From positions 726,516 through 790,515 of the forward strand of contig NZ_QOCH01000015.1 of the NCBI RefSeq assembly GCF_003318275.1: 64,000 nucleotides of DNA, written 5' to 3'. The stretch comes from Marinobacter sp. F3R11 (GTDB lineage Bacteria; Pseudomonadota; Gammaproteobacteria; Pseudomonadales; Oleiphilaceae). Both the position numbers and the translations under genes were made by a program. The first letter of the stretch is position 1. Each line of letters starts with the position of its first letter. The notes beneath the pieces are model-generated. The model did no database searches. It was not told the DNA's origin and was given only the letters and a program-made list of their open reading frames with translations. Of the stretch, positions 1-8,619 are shown one piece after another.

Positions 1-1
1 C

Positions 2-271
2 CTGATCGGCTCGGACACCAAGGCCGGGCGGTTCCGCAAACGACTGGATCACCGGGGCTTCAGTGCTGCCGACATTAACAGCATTCGCTGCCCGGTGGGG
101 CGCGCCGATGTACCCGGAAAACGCCCCATGGAGGTCGCCGTTTCCATCAGTGCCGAACTCCTCAGCCTGACCGCCTCTCATGCTCAGACAACACCAGCAC
201 GCAGGGGCCTGGCCTGGAAGGAGCTCAAGGGATTGATCAAAAATACTGAGACAGGAGATATCTCGGAATGA
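2..271 (+). CDS. xdhC: XdhC, xanthine dehydrogenase maturation factor (C-terminal part)
   Basis: Only the last 89 codons lie in the window; the 5' part is cut by the left edge. The frame runs open from base 2 to TGA at 269-271. The start of the visible protein, LIGSDTKAGRFRKRL, followed by a CPVG segment and a run ending near AELLSL, matches the Rossmann-like C-terminal domain of XdhC. XdhC binds molybdenum cofactor and delivers its sulfurated form to xanthine dehydrogenase. The stop overlaps the uraD start as ATGA, so the two are probably translationally coupled. The xdhA and xdhB genes are expected just outside the window, which is inference. Together these genes would oxidise hypoxanthine and xanthine to urate. 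Confidence 0.85.
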   Translation: MIGSDTKAGRFRKRLDHRGFSAADINSIRCPVGRADVPGKRPMEVAVSISAELLSLTASHAQTTPARRGLAWKELKGLIKNTETGDISE

Positions 272-768
272 CCACAGAGACACTCAACACAATGTCCCGG
301 GATGAAGCAGAAGCTCAGCTGCGCAACTGCTGCGCCGCTGAAACCTGGGTAAAGGGTATGCTGGAAGGCCTGCCCTATCGTGACAAAAGCGCCCTGATCA
401 CCCAAAGCCGTGACCTGTGGCCGAAGCTGACTGAACAGGACTGGCTCCAGGCCTTCAGCGCACACCCGAAAATAGGTGATATCGACAGCCTGCGAGCGAA
501 ATACGCCAGTACGCGGGCAATGGCCAGTGGCGAACAGGCAGGTGCCCGCCAGGCCCCGGAGGAAATTCTGCAGCGCCTTAAGGCCGGTAACGATGCCTAT
601 CAGGAGAAATTCGGCTTTATCTTCATTGTGTGTGCCACAGGTAAATCCGCCGGGGAAATGCTGGAGCTTCTGGAATCACGCCTGACACAAACCCGGGCTC
701 AGGAACTTGCGACGGCGGCAGACGAACAGGCAAAAATTACCGAACTACGACTGGAGAAACTGCTATGA
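268..768 (+). CDS. uraD: 2-oxo-4-hydroxy-4-carboxy-5-ureidoimidazoline (OHCU) decarboxylase
   Basis: The 166-residue protein has the usual family length. It carries the signature SAHPKIGD, with the predicted catalytic histidine at residue 66, and the later segment FGFIFIVCATGKS typical of OHCU decarboxylases. The enzyme performs the last step from urate to S-allantoin, decarboxylating OHCU stereospecifically in the cytoplasm. The start overlaps the xdhC stop and the stop overlaps the uraH start, both as ATGA, so the genes form one tight operon. The preceding enzymes, urate oxidase PuuD and hydroxyisourate hydrolase UraH, are encoded just downstream. Confidence 0.93.
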   Translation: MTTETLNTMSRDEAEAQLRNCCAAETWVKGMLEGLPYRDKSALITQSRDLWPKLTEQDWLQAFSAHPKIGDIDSLRAKYASTRAMASGEQAGARQAPEEILQRLKAGNDAYQEKFGFIFIVCATGKSAGEMLELLESRLTQTRAQELATAADEQAKITELRLEKLL

Positions 769-1109
769 GCCAGAAGAGCCCCGTGACCACGCACATTCTG
801 GACCTGGGGAGTGGTACTCCCGCAGCCGGCGTGAACGTTTCACTGTATCGGATCATAGGCCAGACCGAGACTCCCATCGCCCAGGGCACTACCGACGCTG
901 ACGGACGCGTGATGAACTGGTTCGACACCCCCATTGAACCCGGCCACTACCGGCTCCGGTTCGCCACCGGCGACTGGTATCAGTCACGTGGTCTGGACAC
1001 TTTCTTCCCCGAGGTCTGTCTGGATTTCCAGGTCAGTGACCCGGACACCCACTACCACGTCCCTCTGCTGCTGAACCAGTGGGGCTTCTCAACCTACCGG
1101 GGAAGCTGA
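765..1109 (+). CDS. uraH: 5-hydroxyisourate hydrolase (transthyretin-like protein)
   Basis: The 114-residue protein has the two hallmarks of the family: HILD near the N-terminus (residues 10-13) and the C-terminal tetrapeptide YRGS that separates the enzyme from true transthyretins. It hydrolyses 5-hydroxyisourate, the product of urate oxidase, to OHCU, the substrate of UraD. The family works as a homotetramer in the cytoplasm; here there is no signal peptide. The start overlaps the uraD stop and the stop overlaps the guanine deaminase start (TGATG). Confidence 0.95.
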   Translation: MSQKSPVTTHILDLGSGTPAAGVNVSLYRIIGQTETPIAQGTTDADGRVMNWFDTPIEPGHYRLRFATGDWYQSRGLDTFFPEVCLDFQVSDPDTHYHVPLLLNQWGFSTYRGS

Positions 1110-2497
1110 TGAGTATATTCTCCGACACAACACTGCCTATTGGCTGCGAAGTGCATCGTGGAGCCTTGCTCCATTTCCTGGATAATCCCGGCAATAACCC
1201 GGAACCCAGCCCGAACAGCATGGAGTACTTTGAGGACGGCGTGCTTGTTGTGCATCAGGGCAAGGTGCTTGCCGCAGGCGCAGCCAGCGAATGGCTCCCA
1301 CGGTTACCCGCCTCCACCCAGGTTACCTGCTGGCCTCACGGCCTGATTGTTCCCGGTTTTATCGACACACACGTCCATATGCCACAACTTGGCGTTATGG
1401 CCAGCTATGGAACACAACTGCTCGATTGGCTGGAAACCTATACCTTCCCCCACGAGGCACGTTTCAGCGATGCCGACTGGGCCAGGGTCGAAGCCCGCCG
1501 GTTCACCGACCTGCTTTTGTCTCACGGCACTACATCGGCACTGGTGTTCTGTACCTCACACCCGGAGTCGGTCGACGCCTTGTTCGAGGCGGCCGAAGAG
1601 CGTGGCATGGGACTGACCGCCGGTAAGGTCATGATGGATCGGCATGCACCGGAAAACCTGAAAGACACAACCTCCGGCAGCTACACCGACAGCCTGGAAT
1701 TGCTGGAAAAGTGGCATCACCGTGGCCGCCAGCGTTATGCCATTACGCCCCGCTTTGCCGCCACGTCAACTCCGGAGCAACTTACCCTGGCCGGTCGACT
1801 GGCATCGGAATACCCGGATGCCATGGTGCAGACCCACTGGGCCGAGAACATCGGGGAGATCAAATGGGTCGGCGAACTCTTCCCCGAACGCACAAGCTAT
1901 CTCAACGTCTACGACCACTATGGACTGCTCGGTGATCATACGGTGCTGGCCCACGGAATTCACATCAACGATGAGGATCGCCAGCGACTGGCAGATACCG
2001 GCAGCAGGATTGCCTTCTGCCCTACATCCAACACCTTTCTTGGTAGTGGCCTGTTCGATTTCAGGGCCGCCTGTGAAGCCGATGTATCCGTTGGTCTCGC
2101 CTCTGATGTTGGCGGAGGCACCAGCCTTTCGATGCTTGCCACCATGGCCGAAGCCTACAAGGTCTGCCGCATGCGCGGGCAGACCATGACGCCCTGGCAA
2201 GCCTTTTACCTGGCCACTCTGGGTAATGCCAGGGTTCTGCACCGGGATAAAGAATGCGGCAACTTCGAGCCAGGAAAAACTGCTGATTTTGTCGTACTGG
2301 ATCACCACGCCTCGCCGATGCTCTCCATGAAAAACCTGTTTATCAACAACCTTTCAGAAACACTCTTCAACCTGATGATCCTGGGAGATGACCGGGCCAT
2401 CGCCGCTACCGTTGTGACCGGACAACTTCAGTATCAACGAGCCGCCCTGCCTCAGTCCGGAACTTCGCCCACCCATTCTCACACGCAAGGAGCCTGA
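1109..2497 (+). CDS. guaD: Guanine deaminase
   Basis: A 462-residue amidohydrolase that converts guanine to xanthine, feeding xanthine dehydrogenase. Visible metal ligands are the HVH pair in PGFIDTHVHMPQ (H88 and H90), the histidine in QTHWAEN, the histidine in HGIHI and the aspartate in SDVGGGTS; this set and the spacing fit GuaD rather than other amidohydrolases. I place the start at ATG 1109, which overlaps the uraH stop as TGATG. An in-frame GTG at 1079 would add ten residues lying inside uraH. The gene ends three bases before puuD, continuing the purine operon. Confidence 0.93.
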   Translation: MSIFSDTTLPIGCEVHRGALLHFLDNPGNNPEPSPNSMEYFEDGVLVVHQGKVLAAGAASEWLPRLPASTQVTCWPHGLIVPGFIDTHVHMPQLGVMASYGTQLLDWLETYTFPHEARFSDADWARVEARRFTDLLLSHGTTSALVFCTSHPESVDALFEAAEERGMGLTAGKVMMDRHAPENLKDTTSGSYTDSLELLEKWHHRGRQRYAITPRFAATSTPEQLTLAGRLASEYPDAMVQTHWAENIGEIKWVGELFPERTSYLNVYDHYGLLGDHTVLAHGIHINDEDRQRLADTGSRIAFCPTSNTFLGSGLFDFRAACEADVSVGLASDVGGGTSLSMLATMAEAYKVCRMRGQTMTPWQAFYLATLGNARVLHRDKECGNFEPGKTADFVVLDHHASPMLSMKNLFINNLSETLFNLMILGDDRAIAATVVTGQLQYQRAALPQSGTSPTHSHTQGA

Positions 2498-2500
2498 CCC

Positions 2501-3703
2501 ATGGAAGCATATCTGAGCGAATGGCTATCTCTTCTCGTTCGCTGGTTTCATGTTATTGCCGGAGTCGCCTGGATCGGTGCCTCATTCTATTTTGTCTGGC
2601 TGGATAACCATCTCCGGGAGCCGCCGGAATGGAAAAAGAAGGAAGGCATCAAGGGTGATCTCTGGGCCATCCATGGTGGCGGTATCTATGAAATAGCCAA
2701 GTACAAGCTCAGCCCCAGGGAGATGCCCGATGAACTTCACTGGTTCAAATGGGAAGCCTACTCAACACTGTTAAGCGGCCTGGCCCTGCTGTTCGTTGTC
2801 TACTACATGGGCTCACCCGGTTACCTGATTGACCCGACAAAAGCAGACATCAGTGTGGGCACTGCGATGGCCATCGGGCTAGGCACCATTGCTGTCGTGC
2901 TGGCTATATATGAAGCACTGATTCGCAGCCCGCTGGCAGACAACGGCAAGGCCTTTGGCCTGATTCTGTTTGCCATTCTTTTAGTGGCAGACTGGGGCCT
3001 GTTTCAGGTATTCACCGGGCGCGGTGCTTACATTCATGTGGGCGCCATAATCGGAACCATCATGGTGGCCAATGTCTTCCTGGGGATTGTCCCCTCCCAG
3101 CGAGCGCTGGTAAGTGCCATAGAGAAAGGTGGTGATCCGGGTGCGCGGGTAGCCCGCCTGGCTATGCTGGCCAAGCTGCGCTCCACTCACAACAACTACC
3201 TTACCTTGCCGATCCTGCTGATCATGATCAGCAACCACTACCCGCTGCTGTATGGTCACCCCTATGGCTGGGCGGTTCTGGCGGCCATAGGATTCATCGC
3301 GGCTTTTGCCAGGCATTACTTCAATCTGCGGCACAGAGATATCAACCAGCCATGGATACTGGTTGTTGCGGCAATTCTGACCGCTACGTTAATCTGGGTT
3401 ATCGCCCCGGCTCCGGTCACATCAGAAGCTGCCGGCGGTCAGACTGTAAGCGACGAAACGGCCAGTGCAATCATCAGTACTCACTGTGTAGCCTGCCACT
3501 CCAGCGCCCCCAGTCATCCGGCATTCCAATCGCCGCCAGCAGGTATAATGTTTGATGAGCTGTCACTGTTGGCCAATCACGCTGGCAAGGTTAAACAAGT
3601 GGCCGTTGACTCCCATTATATGCCTCTGGGCAATGTTACCGGCATGACCGACGAGGAACGCCAGCAACTGGGACAATGGCTGATGAACAACCAGCCTGAG
3701 TAA
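2501..3703 (+). CDS. puuD: Membrane-bound urate oxidase with C-terminal cytochrome c domain (PuuD)
   Basis: The 400-residue protein starts with a DUF989-type membrane domain of about eight hydrophobic segments. An early RWFHVIAGVAWIGASFYF segment supplies a conserved histidine, and the motif WAIHGGGIYE follows. After residue 310 comes a periplasmic mono-heme cytochrome c domain with CVACH at residues 329-333 and a later YMPLGN segment that could supply the distal methionine. PuuD oxidises urate to 5-hydroxyisourate and, unlike soluble uricase, should pass electrons to the respiratory chain rather than make peroxide. It lies with uraD and uraH, whose substrates it generates, and no soluble uricase gene is present. 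It is the last gene before a strong terminator. Confidence 0.92.
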   Translation: MEAYLSEWLSLLVRWFHVIAGVAWIGASFYFVWLDNHLREPPEWKKKEGIKGDLWAIHGGGIYEIAKYKLSPREMPDELHWFKWEAYSTLLSGLALLFVVYYMGSPGYLIDPTKADISVGTAMAIGLGTIAVVLAIYEALIRSPLADNGKAFGLILFAILLVADWGLFQVFTGRGAYIHVGAIIGTIMVANVFLGIVPSQRALVSAIEKGGDPGARVARLAMLAKLRSTHNNYLTLPILLIMISNHYPLLYGHPYGWAVLAAIGFIAAFARHYFNLRHRDINQPWILVVAAILTATLIWVIAPAPVTSEAAGGQTVSDETASAIISTHCVACHSSAPSHPAFQSPPAGIMFDELSLLANHAGKVKQVAVDSHYMPLGNVTGMTDEERQQLGQWLMNNQPE

Positions 3704-3715
3704 GCAAGCAAAACA

Positions 3716-3741
3716 AAAAGGCCTCCAACAGGAGGCCTTTT
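3716..3741. terminator. Bidirectional intrinsic terminator
   Basis: A perfect 11-base-pair stem, AAAAGGCCTCC and its complement, closes a four-base AACA loop. It has an A-run on one side and a T-run on the other, so it can work both ways. It lies between puuD and the convergent oxygenase gene and probably ends both transcripts. Confidence 0.9.
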
Positions 3742-3765
3742 CCGGACTATGATTTTACTTCATGG

Positions 3766-4803
3766 CTATTGCTGCTTCATCGCTTTGGCTGTTTTCTCCG
3801 CCGCATCGAAATTGGCCTGAATGCGTTGCAAGAGGTAATCACGGGCAGAAATCGGAGGATATTTCTTTTCCGGGCCCTGGATGATCTTGTCCTTGTTGGC
3901 CTGGCAGAAGAACGCCATGCTGTAGCGGGGACCGTTGTAGTCTCCCGGTTTTGGCATCCGCACCCTGTGCAGGGTCGATTTCAGACGGTCATCACTCCAG
4001 CGCATCAGCATGTCGCCGATATTGCAGGTAATACGCTCTTCCTTCGGAGTAACAGTGAACCACTCACGTTCATCACCTTTGCCTTCAGCGTCCTTACCCG
4101 GACTCACCTGCAAGCCGCCCTGGTTCTCCTGCTGAAACACCATGGTCAGGCAGTCGAAGTCGGTGTGTGCTCCCGCCCGCCAGATTGATTCGTCCGGAGT
4201 TGTGCCTTCAGGTAGCGGCAGGTAATGCAACAGACGCAGCGTGCTCTGGTACTCTTCCGAGCTCCGGTCATGGGCATGGGTGAAGAACTCCCGCTCGAAA
4301 CCCAGTCTCTCGGCAAAACACGACAGGATCTTCATACCCAGCTGCCAGGCCCTGTATTCAAAATCCAGCATAACCCGCTGGAACTCGGGCACCACAGTCT
4401 GGTTTGGCCACAGGTCATCCATGTGTGGCAGGGTAATCTGGAAGGATTCCTTGTCATCTGCGGTACCTGTGGAAGGCCGCACCTGTGATCTGAACTCCCA
4501 GCCTGAGTTGAGGCCCTTTTTGAGTGGGTAGCGCTGTTTCTCTGACTCAGGTAATGCAAAGAACTGTTCAGACAGACCAAAAGCCTGCTTTATCAACGCC
4601 AGATCCAGACCGTGCCCTGACAGCTGGAAGAAACCGACTTCCGTGGCGGCCTGCCACAGTTGATCAGTAATGTCTTCCCGGCGCTGCTCGAAGTCAGTCA
4701 GGTCAATTACGGGGACATCACACTCAATCTCCTTCCCCATACCACCGAAGGTAGTTTCCAGGTTCAGTTCCTTGAGTGCGTACTTTTCTTGAGGATTAGT
4801 CAT
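3766..4803 (-). CDS. Isopenicillin N synthase-like 2-oxoglutarate/Fe(II) oxygenase, substrate unknown
   Basis: The 345-residue protein has the N-terminal DIOX_N region (VPVIDL, then GFFQLSGHG) and the C-terminal double-stranded beta-helix. The iron ligands are visible as H213 and D215 in GAHTDFD and H279 in STLHRVR, and R293 in RYS is the likely 2-oxoglutarate carboxylate anchor. It is cytoplasmic, with no signal. The start at 4803 is preceded by GGGAGG. It is convergent with the purine operon and divergent from an 8-oxoguanine deaminase gene, so an oxidised or methylated purine is a reasonable guess for its substrate. That is inference from context; the fold alone does not reveal the substrate. 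Confidence 0.82.
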   Translation of the reverse strand: MTNPQEKYALKELNLETTFGGMGKEIECDVPVIDLTDFEQRREDITDQLWQAATEVGFFQLSGHGLDLALIKQAFGLSEQFFALPESEKQRYPLKKGLNSGWEFRSQVRPSTGTADDKESFQITLPHMDDLWPNQTVVPEFQRVMLDFEYRAWQLGMKILSCFAERLGFEREFFTHAHDRSSEEYQSTLRLLHYLPLPEGTTPDESIWRAGAHTDFDCLTMVFQQENQGGLQVSPGKDAEGKGDEREWFTVTPKEERITCNIGDMLMRWSDDRLKSTLHRVRMPKPGDYNGPRYSMAFFCQANKDKIIQGPEKKYPPISARDYLLQRIQANFDAAEKTAKAMKQQ

Positions 4804-5355
4804 TGGGCCTCCCGGGGCACATCATCAGAAGATAAACAATGTCCGGAGGCAAACTGGGCGTGAAAACCAGGCGGTCAGGCAAGTTCATAGCCGTCGCCGC
4901 CAATCACGCCTGTTGCGCATCCGATCAGCGACTGAGCAATGACCCGAAACCCCTTTTACAGAGGATCCCTGACAGCTTCTACTCAGAGTGGCAGGCTATC
5001 AATCTGCAGCCTGCCCTAACCCCGGAAATGCAGCAGGATCCATGCCAGCATAATTGATTTAGCGCCTGCCCCGATAACGCCTCTCGCAGCGCCAACCCGG
5101 CACACAAACCACCTACCACCGAACGGCAAAAACGAACCAATTCAGGGCAGGCCCCGGATTTCTGCCCCAATACAGTACTCTCCTGTAAAGGTTCCCGGGC
5201 ACAAAGCATTGCCCTGACCATACGGTCAATAAATGGAAGAGTTCTTGCATCCGAATCTGGGTCAAATACCCAGCAAAAGAGTAGAAGCGGTCAGAGGCGC
5301 TGCAGATTAGCGCCAGCCTCGGGACATTGCTCTTGGTAACATGAAGGAGCAAGCA
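4804..5355. other. Divergent intergenic region, about 550 bases
   Basis: This separates the oxygenase gene from the 8-oxoguanine deaminase gene and must hold both promoters. I see no recognisable coding region; the short open frames here have no family features. A weak GGGCAG/CTGCCC inverted repeat lies at about 5145-5167. No confident operator was found. Confidence 0.5.
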
Positions 5356-6717
5356 TTGAACTACCTGATTCAGAACGCCAAAGCCATAGCATCCGAAACA
5401 GCCCCGGACGCCCGGGATATCCGCATTCGCGACGGCCGAATTACCGAAATGGGCCTGAACCTGGCGCCGACGCCGGAAGACCCGGAAACCCTTGTTGATG
5501 CTTCCGGCTGTGTTGTATGGCCCGGCCTGGTCAACACTCACCACCATCTTGCCCAGTCCATCATGAAAGGTGTTCCGGAAGGCCTCAACCACAACCTTGG
5601 GGAATGGCTGAGCAGCGTACCTTTTCGCTACTGGCCCAGGGTAACGCCTGACATGATGTATCACGCTGCACGCCTCGGCCTGTATGAGCTGATCCGGTCC
5701 GGCGCCACAACCTGTGCCGACCACCATTACCTCTACCACAACACCACCAGCCCCGAGCTTGAGGAAGCGGTCTGGCAGGCTGCCGAGGAACTGGGGATTC
5801 GCATGGTGCTCTGCCGTGGCAGTGCGACGGAGGCCGGATCCCATGAAGGCATGATAGAACACGGGATTGCAGCAGAGACCATAGAACAGATTATTGACCG
5901 TCTTGATGCCACCCGGAAAAAGCATCATCAAGCCGGCCCCGATGCCATGAAGAAACTGGTGGTCGCGCCCACCAGCCTGATTCATTCAAGCTCGCCGGAA
6001 GGGCTTAAAGCCCAGGCCCGGTGGGCCAGAGAAAACAACCTGAAAATGCACTCCCACCTGCTTGAGGTAGGCTTTGACGAAAGTCAGGCCCGGAGCAAAT
6101 ACGGCATGAGCGCCATCGACTACGCAGAGTCCTGTGAATGGCTGGGGCCGGATGTCTGGTATGCCCATCTGGTGCACAGCGATCCCCATGCCATCAGCCG
6201 TCTTGCGGCCACAGGTACAGGCATTGCCCACTGCCCCACATCAAACTGCCGGCTGGGCAGTGGCATAGCTCCAGCCATTGATATGGAGGCTGCGGGCATA
6301 CAGATAACTCTGGGTGTGGACGGTTCGGCGTCAGCGGAGTCGGGCTCCATGCTTCAGGAGCTCAACCTTGCCTGGCTCATCCACCGTGCGCTGAAAGGGC
6401 CAAGGGCCACCACATTGGAACAGGTACTTGAATGGGGCAGCCGCAACGGCGCTGAACTGCTGGGGCTGCACGACACCGGCACTCTGGACGTGGGCAAAGC
6501 CGCCGACCTGGTTCTGTACGACATAGACCAGCCCCGCTTCGCCGGTGTCCACAGCCCTCTGATGGCTCCACTTATGTGTGGCGAACCTGTGCACGTGCGG
6601 GACAGCTTCGTTCAGGGGCGGCAGATAGTAGCAGGAGGCCAGGTAAATGGTCTGGATGAATCCGAACTGACCCGAAACGTTCAGGACTGCGTGTCCCGGC
6701 TATTACGAGAAGCCTGA
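5356..6717 (+). CDS. 8-oxoguanine deaminase-like amidohydrolase
   Basis: About 453 residues of the amidohydrolase superfamily. Metal ligands are visible in NTHHHL (H62 and H64), the HSHLLE segment, the histidines of AHLVH and the aspartate of GVDGSAS. The pattern, with HLAQSIMKG after the first histidines and HCPTSN, resembles Pseudomonas 8-oxoguanine deaminase, which converts 8-oxoguanine to urate and ammonia. That would feed PuuD. The start needs care: a strong AAGGAG at 5344-5349 sits six bases before TTG 5356, whereas ATG 5341 lies upstream of that sequence and has no obvious ribosome site. I therefore prefer TTG 5356. Isoguanine or another oxidised purine is a possible alternative substrate. 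Confidence 0.85.
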   Translation: MNYLIQNAKAIASETAPDARDIRIRDGRITEMGLNLAPTPEDPETLVDASGCVVWPGLVNTHHHLAQSIMKGVPEGLNHNLGEWLSSVPFRYWPRVTPDMMYHAARLGLYELIRSGATTCADHHYLYHNTTSPELEEAVWQAAEELGIRMVLCRGSATEAGSHEGMIEHGIAAETIEQIIDRLDATRKKHHQAGPDAMKKLVVAPTSLIHSSSPEGLKAQARWARENNLKMHSHLLEVGFDESQARSKYGMSAIDYAESCEWLGPDVWYAHLVHSDPHAISRLAATGTGIAHCPTSNCRLGSGIAPAIDMEAAGIQITLGVDGSASAESGSMLQELNLAWLIHRALKGPRATTLEQVLEWGSRNGAELLGLHDTGTLDVGKAADLVLYDIDQPRFAGVHSPLMAPLMCGEPVHVRDSFVQGRQIVAGGQVNGLDESELTRNVQDCVSRLLREA

Positions 6718-6726
6718 CACGCAAAA

Positions 6727-6753
6727 GGCCGGCAGGATTCGCTCCTGCCGGCC
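6727..6753. terminator. GC-rich hairpin between convergent genes
   Basis: An 11-base-pair stem, GGCCGGCAGGA with its complement, closes a five-base loop. No long T-run follows, so it may act as a weak terminator or a 3'-end stabiliser for the deaminase transcript and the convergent binding-protein transcript. Confidence 0.6.
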
Positions 6754-6777
6754 CGTATAGCCCGTTAACAACCAGCC

Positions 6778-7845
6778 TTATTTGGACAAGGTGGCAGTCA
6801 TCCCTTCCACGTACCAGTCCATACCTGCCAGTTCTTCATTCGTCATGGAAACGCCTGCAGGAACACGCAGCTCACCCGACTGATCTTTGAGCGGGCCGGT
6901 AAATGGATGGAACTCGTCGTTGGTCAAGGCATCAATCACCGAATTGACCTTCTCCTGTTGCTCGGCAGACAGACGTTCACTCAGTCCTACAACCTCAACA
7001 GTACCCTCAGACATTCCGCCCCAGTAATCTGCAGGTTCCCAGGTACCATCCATAACAGACTGCACGGTGTCGATGTAATAAGGCCCCCAGTTATTAACAA
7101 CAGATAACAGGTGTGCATCTCCGCCAAACCCGCGCATATCAGAGGCCTGACCTACTCCCCATGCACCGCGTTTGTCGGCAGCAATCAGAGGAGCCGGGCT
7201 GTCCGTATGCTGAACAATGACATCTGCTCCCTGATCCATCAATGCATTCGCTGCATCGGCCTCTTTAGCGGGATCAAACCATGTATTGACCCAGATAACT
7301 TTTAGCTCAATATCCGGATTCACTTCCTTGGCACCGAGATAAACAGCATTGATGTCACGGATAACTTCGGGAATCGGGAAAGAGGCAATATAACCAAGGG
7401 TATCAGTCTCTGTTACCAGACCAGCGGCAACGCCTGTTGCATAACGCCCCTCATAGGTAACAGACAGATAGGTTCCCAGATTTTCGTCTCTTTTGTACCC
7501 GGTGGCATGCAGGAATGTTATGTCCGGATACTCTTTCGCAACCCGTAGAGTAGGGTTCATGAAACCAAAAGACGTTGTGAAAATGATATCGTTACCTGCC
7601 TGTGCGAGACGCCTTATTGTGCGTTCAGCATCAGCGCCCTCACTTACGTTCTCCACGTAGGTCGTTGCAACTTTTTCACCGAAATGATCCTCTAGAGCGA
7701 GGCGGCCCTGATCATGCTGATAACTCCAGCCGTGATCCCCGATAGGGCCAACATAAACAAAACCAACTTTCATGGGATCATCTGCCAGAACAGATGTGGG
7801 CAGCGTCAGTATCGCAGCGAGCACCAGACCAGACTTGAGTGTCAT
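6778..7845 (-). CDS. BMP-family ABC transporter substrate-binding protein (nucleobase/nucleoside type)
   Basis: A 355-residue periplasmic protein of the basic membrane protein (PnrA-like) family. The N-terminus MTLKSGLVLAAIL ending in VLADD is a cleavable signal peptide without a lipobox cysteine. The mature protein starts with KVGFVYVGPIGDHGWSYQHD, characteristic of the family. I place the start at ATG 7845, preceded by AAGGAG; an upstream in-frame start would add eight residues but lacks that support. Family members bind purine nucleosides or bases, which suits its place beside purine genes. No ATPase or permease gene is adjacent, so it must work with components encoded elsewhere. Confidence 0.88.
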   Translation of the reverse strand: MTLKSGLVLAAILTLPTSVLADDPMKVGFVYVGPIGDHGWSYQHDQGRLALEDHFGEKVATTYVENVSEGADAERTIRRLAQAGNDIIFTTSFGFMNPTLRVAKEYPDITFLHATGYKRDENLGTYLSVTYEGRYATGVAAGLVTETDTLGYIASFPIPEVIRDINAVYLGAKEVNPDIELKVIWVNTWFDPAKEADAANALMDQGADVIVQHTDSPAPLIAADKRGAWGVGQASDMRGFGGDAHLLSVVNNWGPYYIDTVQSVMDGTWEPADYWGGMSEGTVEVVGLSERLSAEQQEKVNSVIDALTNDEFHPFTGPLKDQSGELRVPAGVSMTNEELAGMDWYVEGMTATLSK

Positions 7846-8213
7846 TGAACTTCTCCTTGCGGATTGCATCTCAGATAGTTTCTGAAGTGAAAATGCTTCA
7901 AAAGGTCTTTTGCAAAAAGCTGGCCAAGAGTTCAGTTTTTGCCAGGGGGCGCTGATAGCAGGTGCAGCCTGTAGGAAAAGCCGACAGTTTGCGAAATTAA
8001 CTTAAACCAGAGGTTGAAACGCACCAAACTGAGACAGTTGCTGCACGGTTCTGTGCCAATGACAGGAAGTTGGCCATGATGTGTGATATTCAATATTCAC
8101 GGAGCCAGAGACTGCCTTCACGTTAACAAAATTCAACAGAAGACATTGCACGCAACCACTATTCTTGGAGGCTTACCTAAATATTTTTAGTTTCGCAAGG
8201 ACATTTATTGCAC
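7846..8213. other. Divergent intergenic region, about 370 bases
   Basis: This lies between the BMP binding-protein gene (minus) and the globin gene (plus) and should hold both promoters. No coding region is recognisable. A small palindrome ATATT-C-AATAT is seen near 8085-8095; I cannot assign it to a regulator. Confidence 0.4.
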
Positions 8214-8606
8214 ATGAACGACACAGATCTGGTTTTCCAAAGCTATGGCCGCTGCTGTAACCGAGACGAGTTTTTTATCGATTTTTACGATCATTTCATG
8301 TCAAGCTCGGAGGCGATCAAACAACGCTTTGTGAACACTGACATGGCCGCACAGAGACACCTGCTGCGCAACGGGGTACTGCAACTGATTCTGACGGCAA
8401 GAGGCATGCCAGACCGCAAGCTCAGAGCGCTTGGTGAAAGCCACAACCGTTCAAATTATAATATCCAGCCTGAATGGTATCCATTGTGGCTTGATGCATT
8501 ATTGAAAACTGTGCGCCGCCATGATCCCGAATATACCAGGGATCTCGAAAGAGCATGGAAAGAAGTACTGACACCGGGAATTAACCTGATCCGGGAAGCC
8601 TACTGA
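8214..8606 (+). CDS. Single-domain globin-like protein
   Basis: A 130-residue, mostly helical protein of globin size. The likely proximal heme ligand is H77 in LGESHNR, with the candidate distal position around Q48-H49 in AAQRHLL and a phenylalanine at about residue 39 fitting position CD1. These are placed by pattern, not alignment. A role in binding oxygen or nitric oxide, or in redox sensing, is possible. A TTG at 8208 sits six bases after AAGGA and competes with ATG 8214 as the start; the difference is two residues. It precedes a SulP transporter gene on the same strand but is separated by a large hairpin. Confidence 0.78.
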   Translation: MNDTDLVFQSYGRCCNRDEFFIDFYDHFMSSSEAIKQRFVNTDMAAQRHLLRNGVLQLILTARGMPDRKLRALGESHNRSNYNIQPEWYPLWLDALLKTVRRHDPEYTRDLERAWKEVLTPGINLIREAY

Positions 8607-8619
8607 GCGCAGCTCACCA

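Noticed and set aside
4839..5057. 72-residue open frame in the gap between oxygenase and deaminase genes
   Set aside because: No ribosome site, no domain and a random-looking composition; kept as intergenic.
5113..5985. 290-residue open frame on the minus strand over the 8-oxoguanine deaminase start
   Set aside because: Antisense to a metal-dependent deaminase with conserved ligands; no recognisable domain and no ribosome site.
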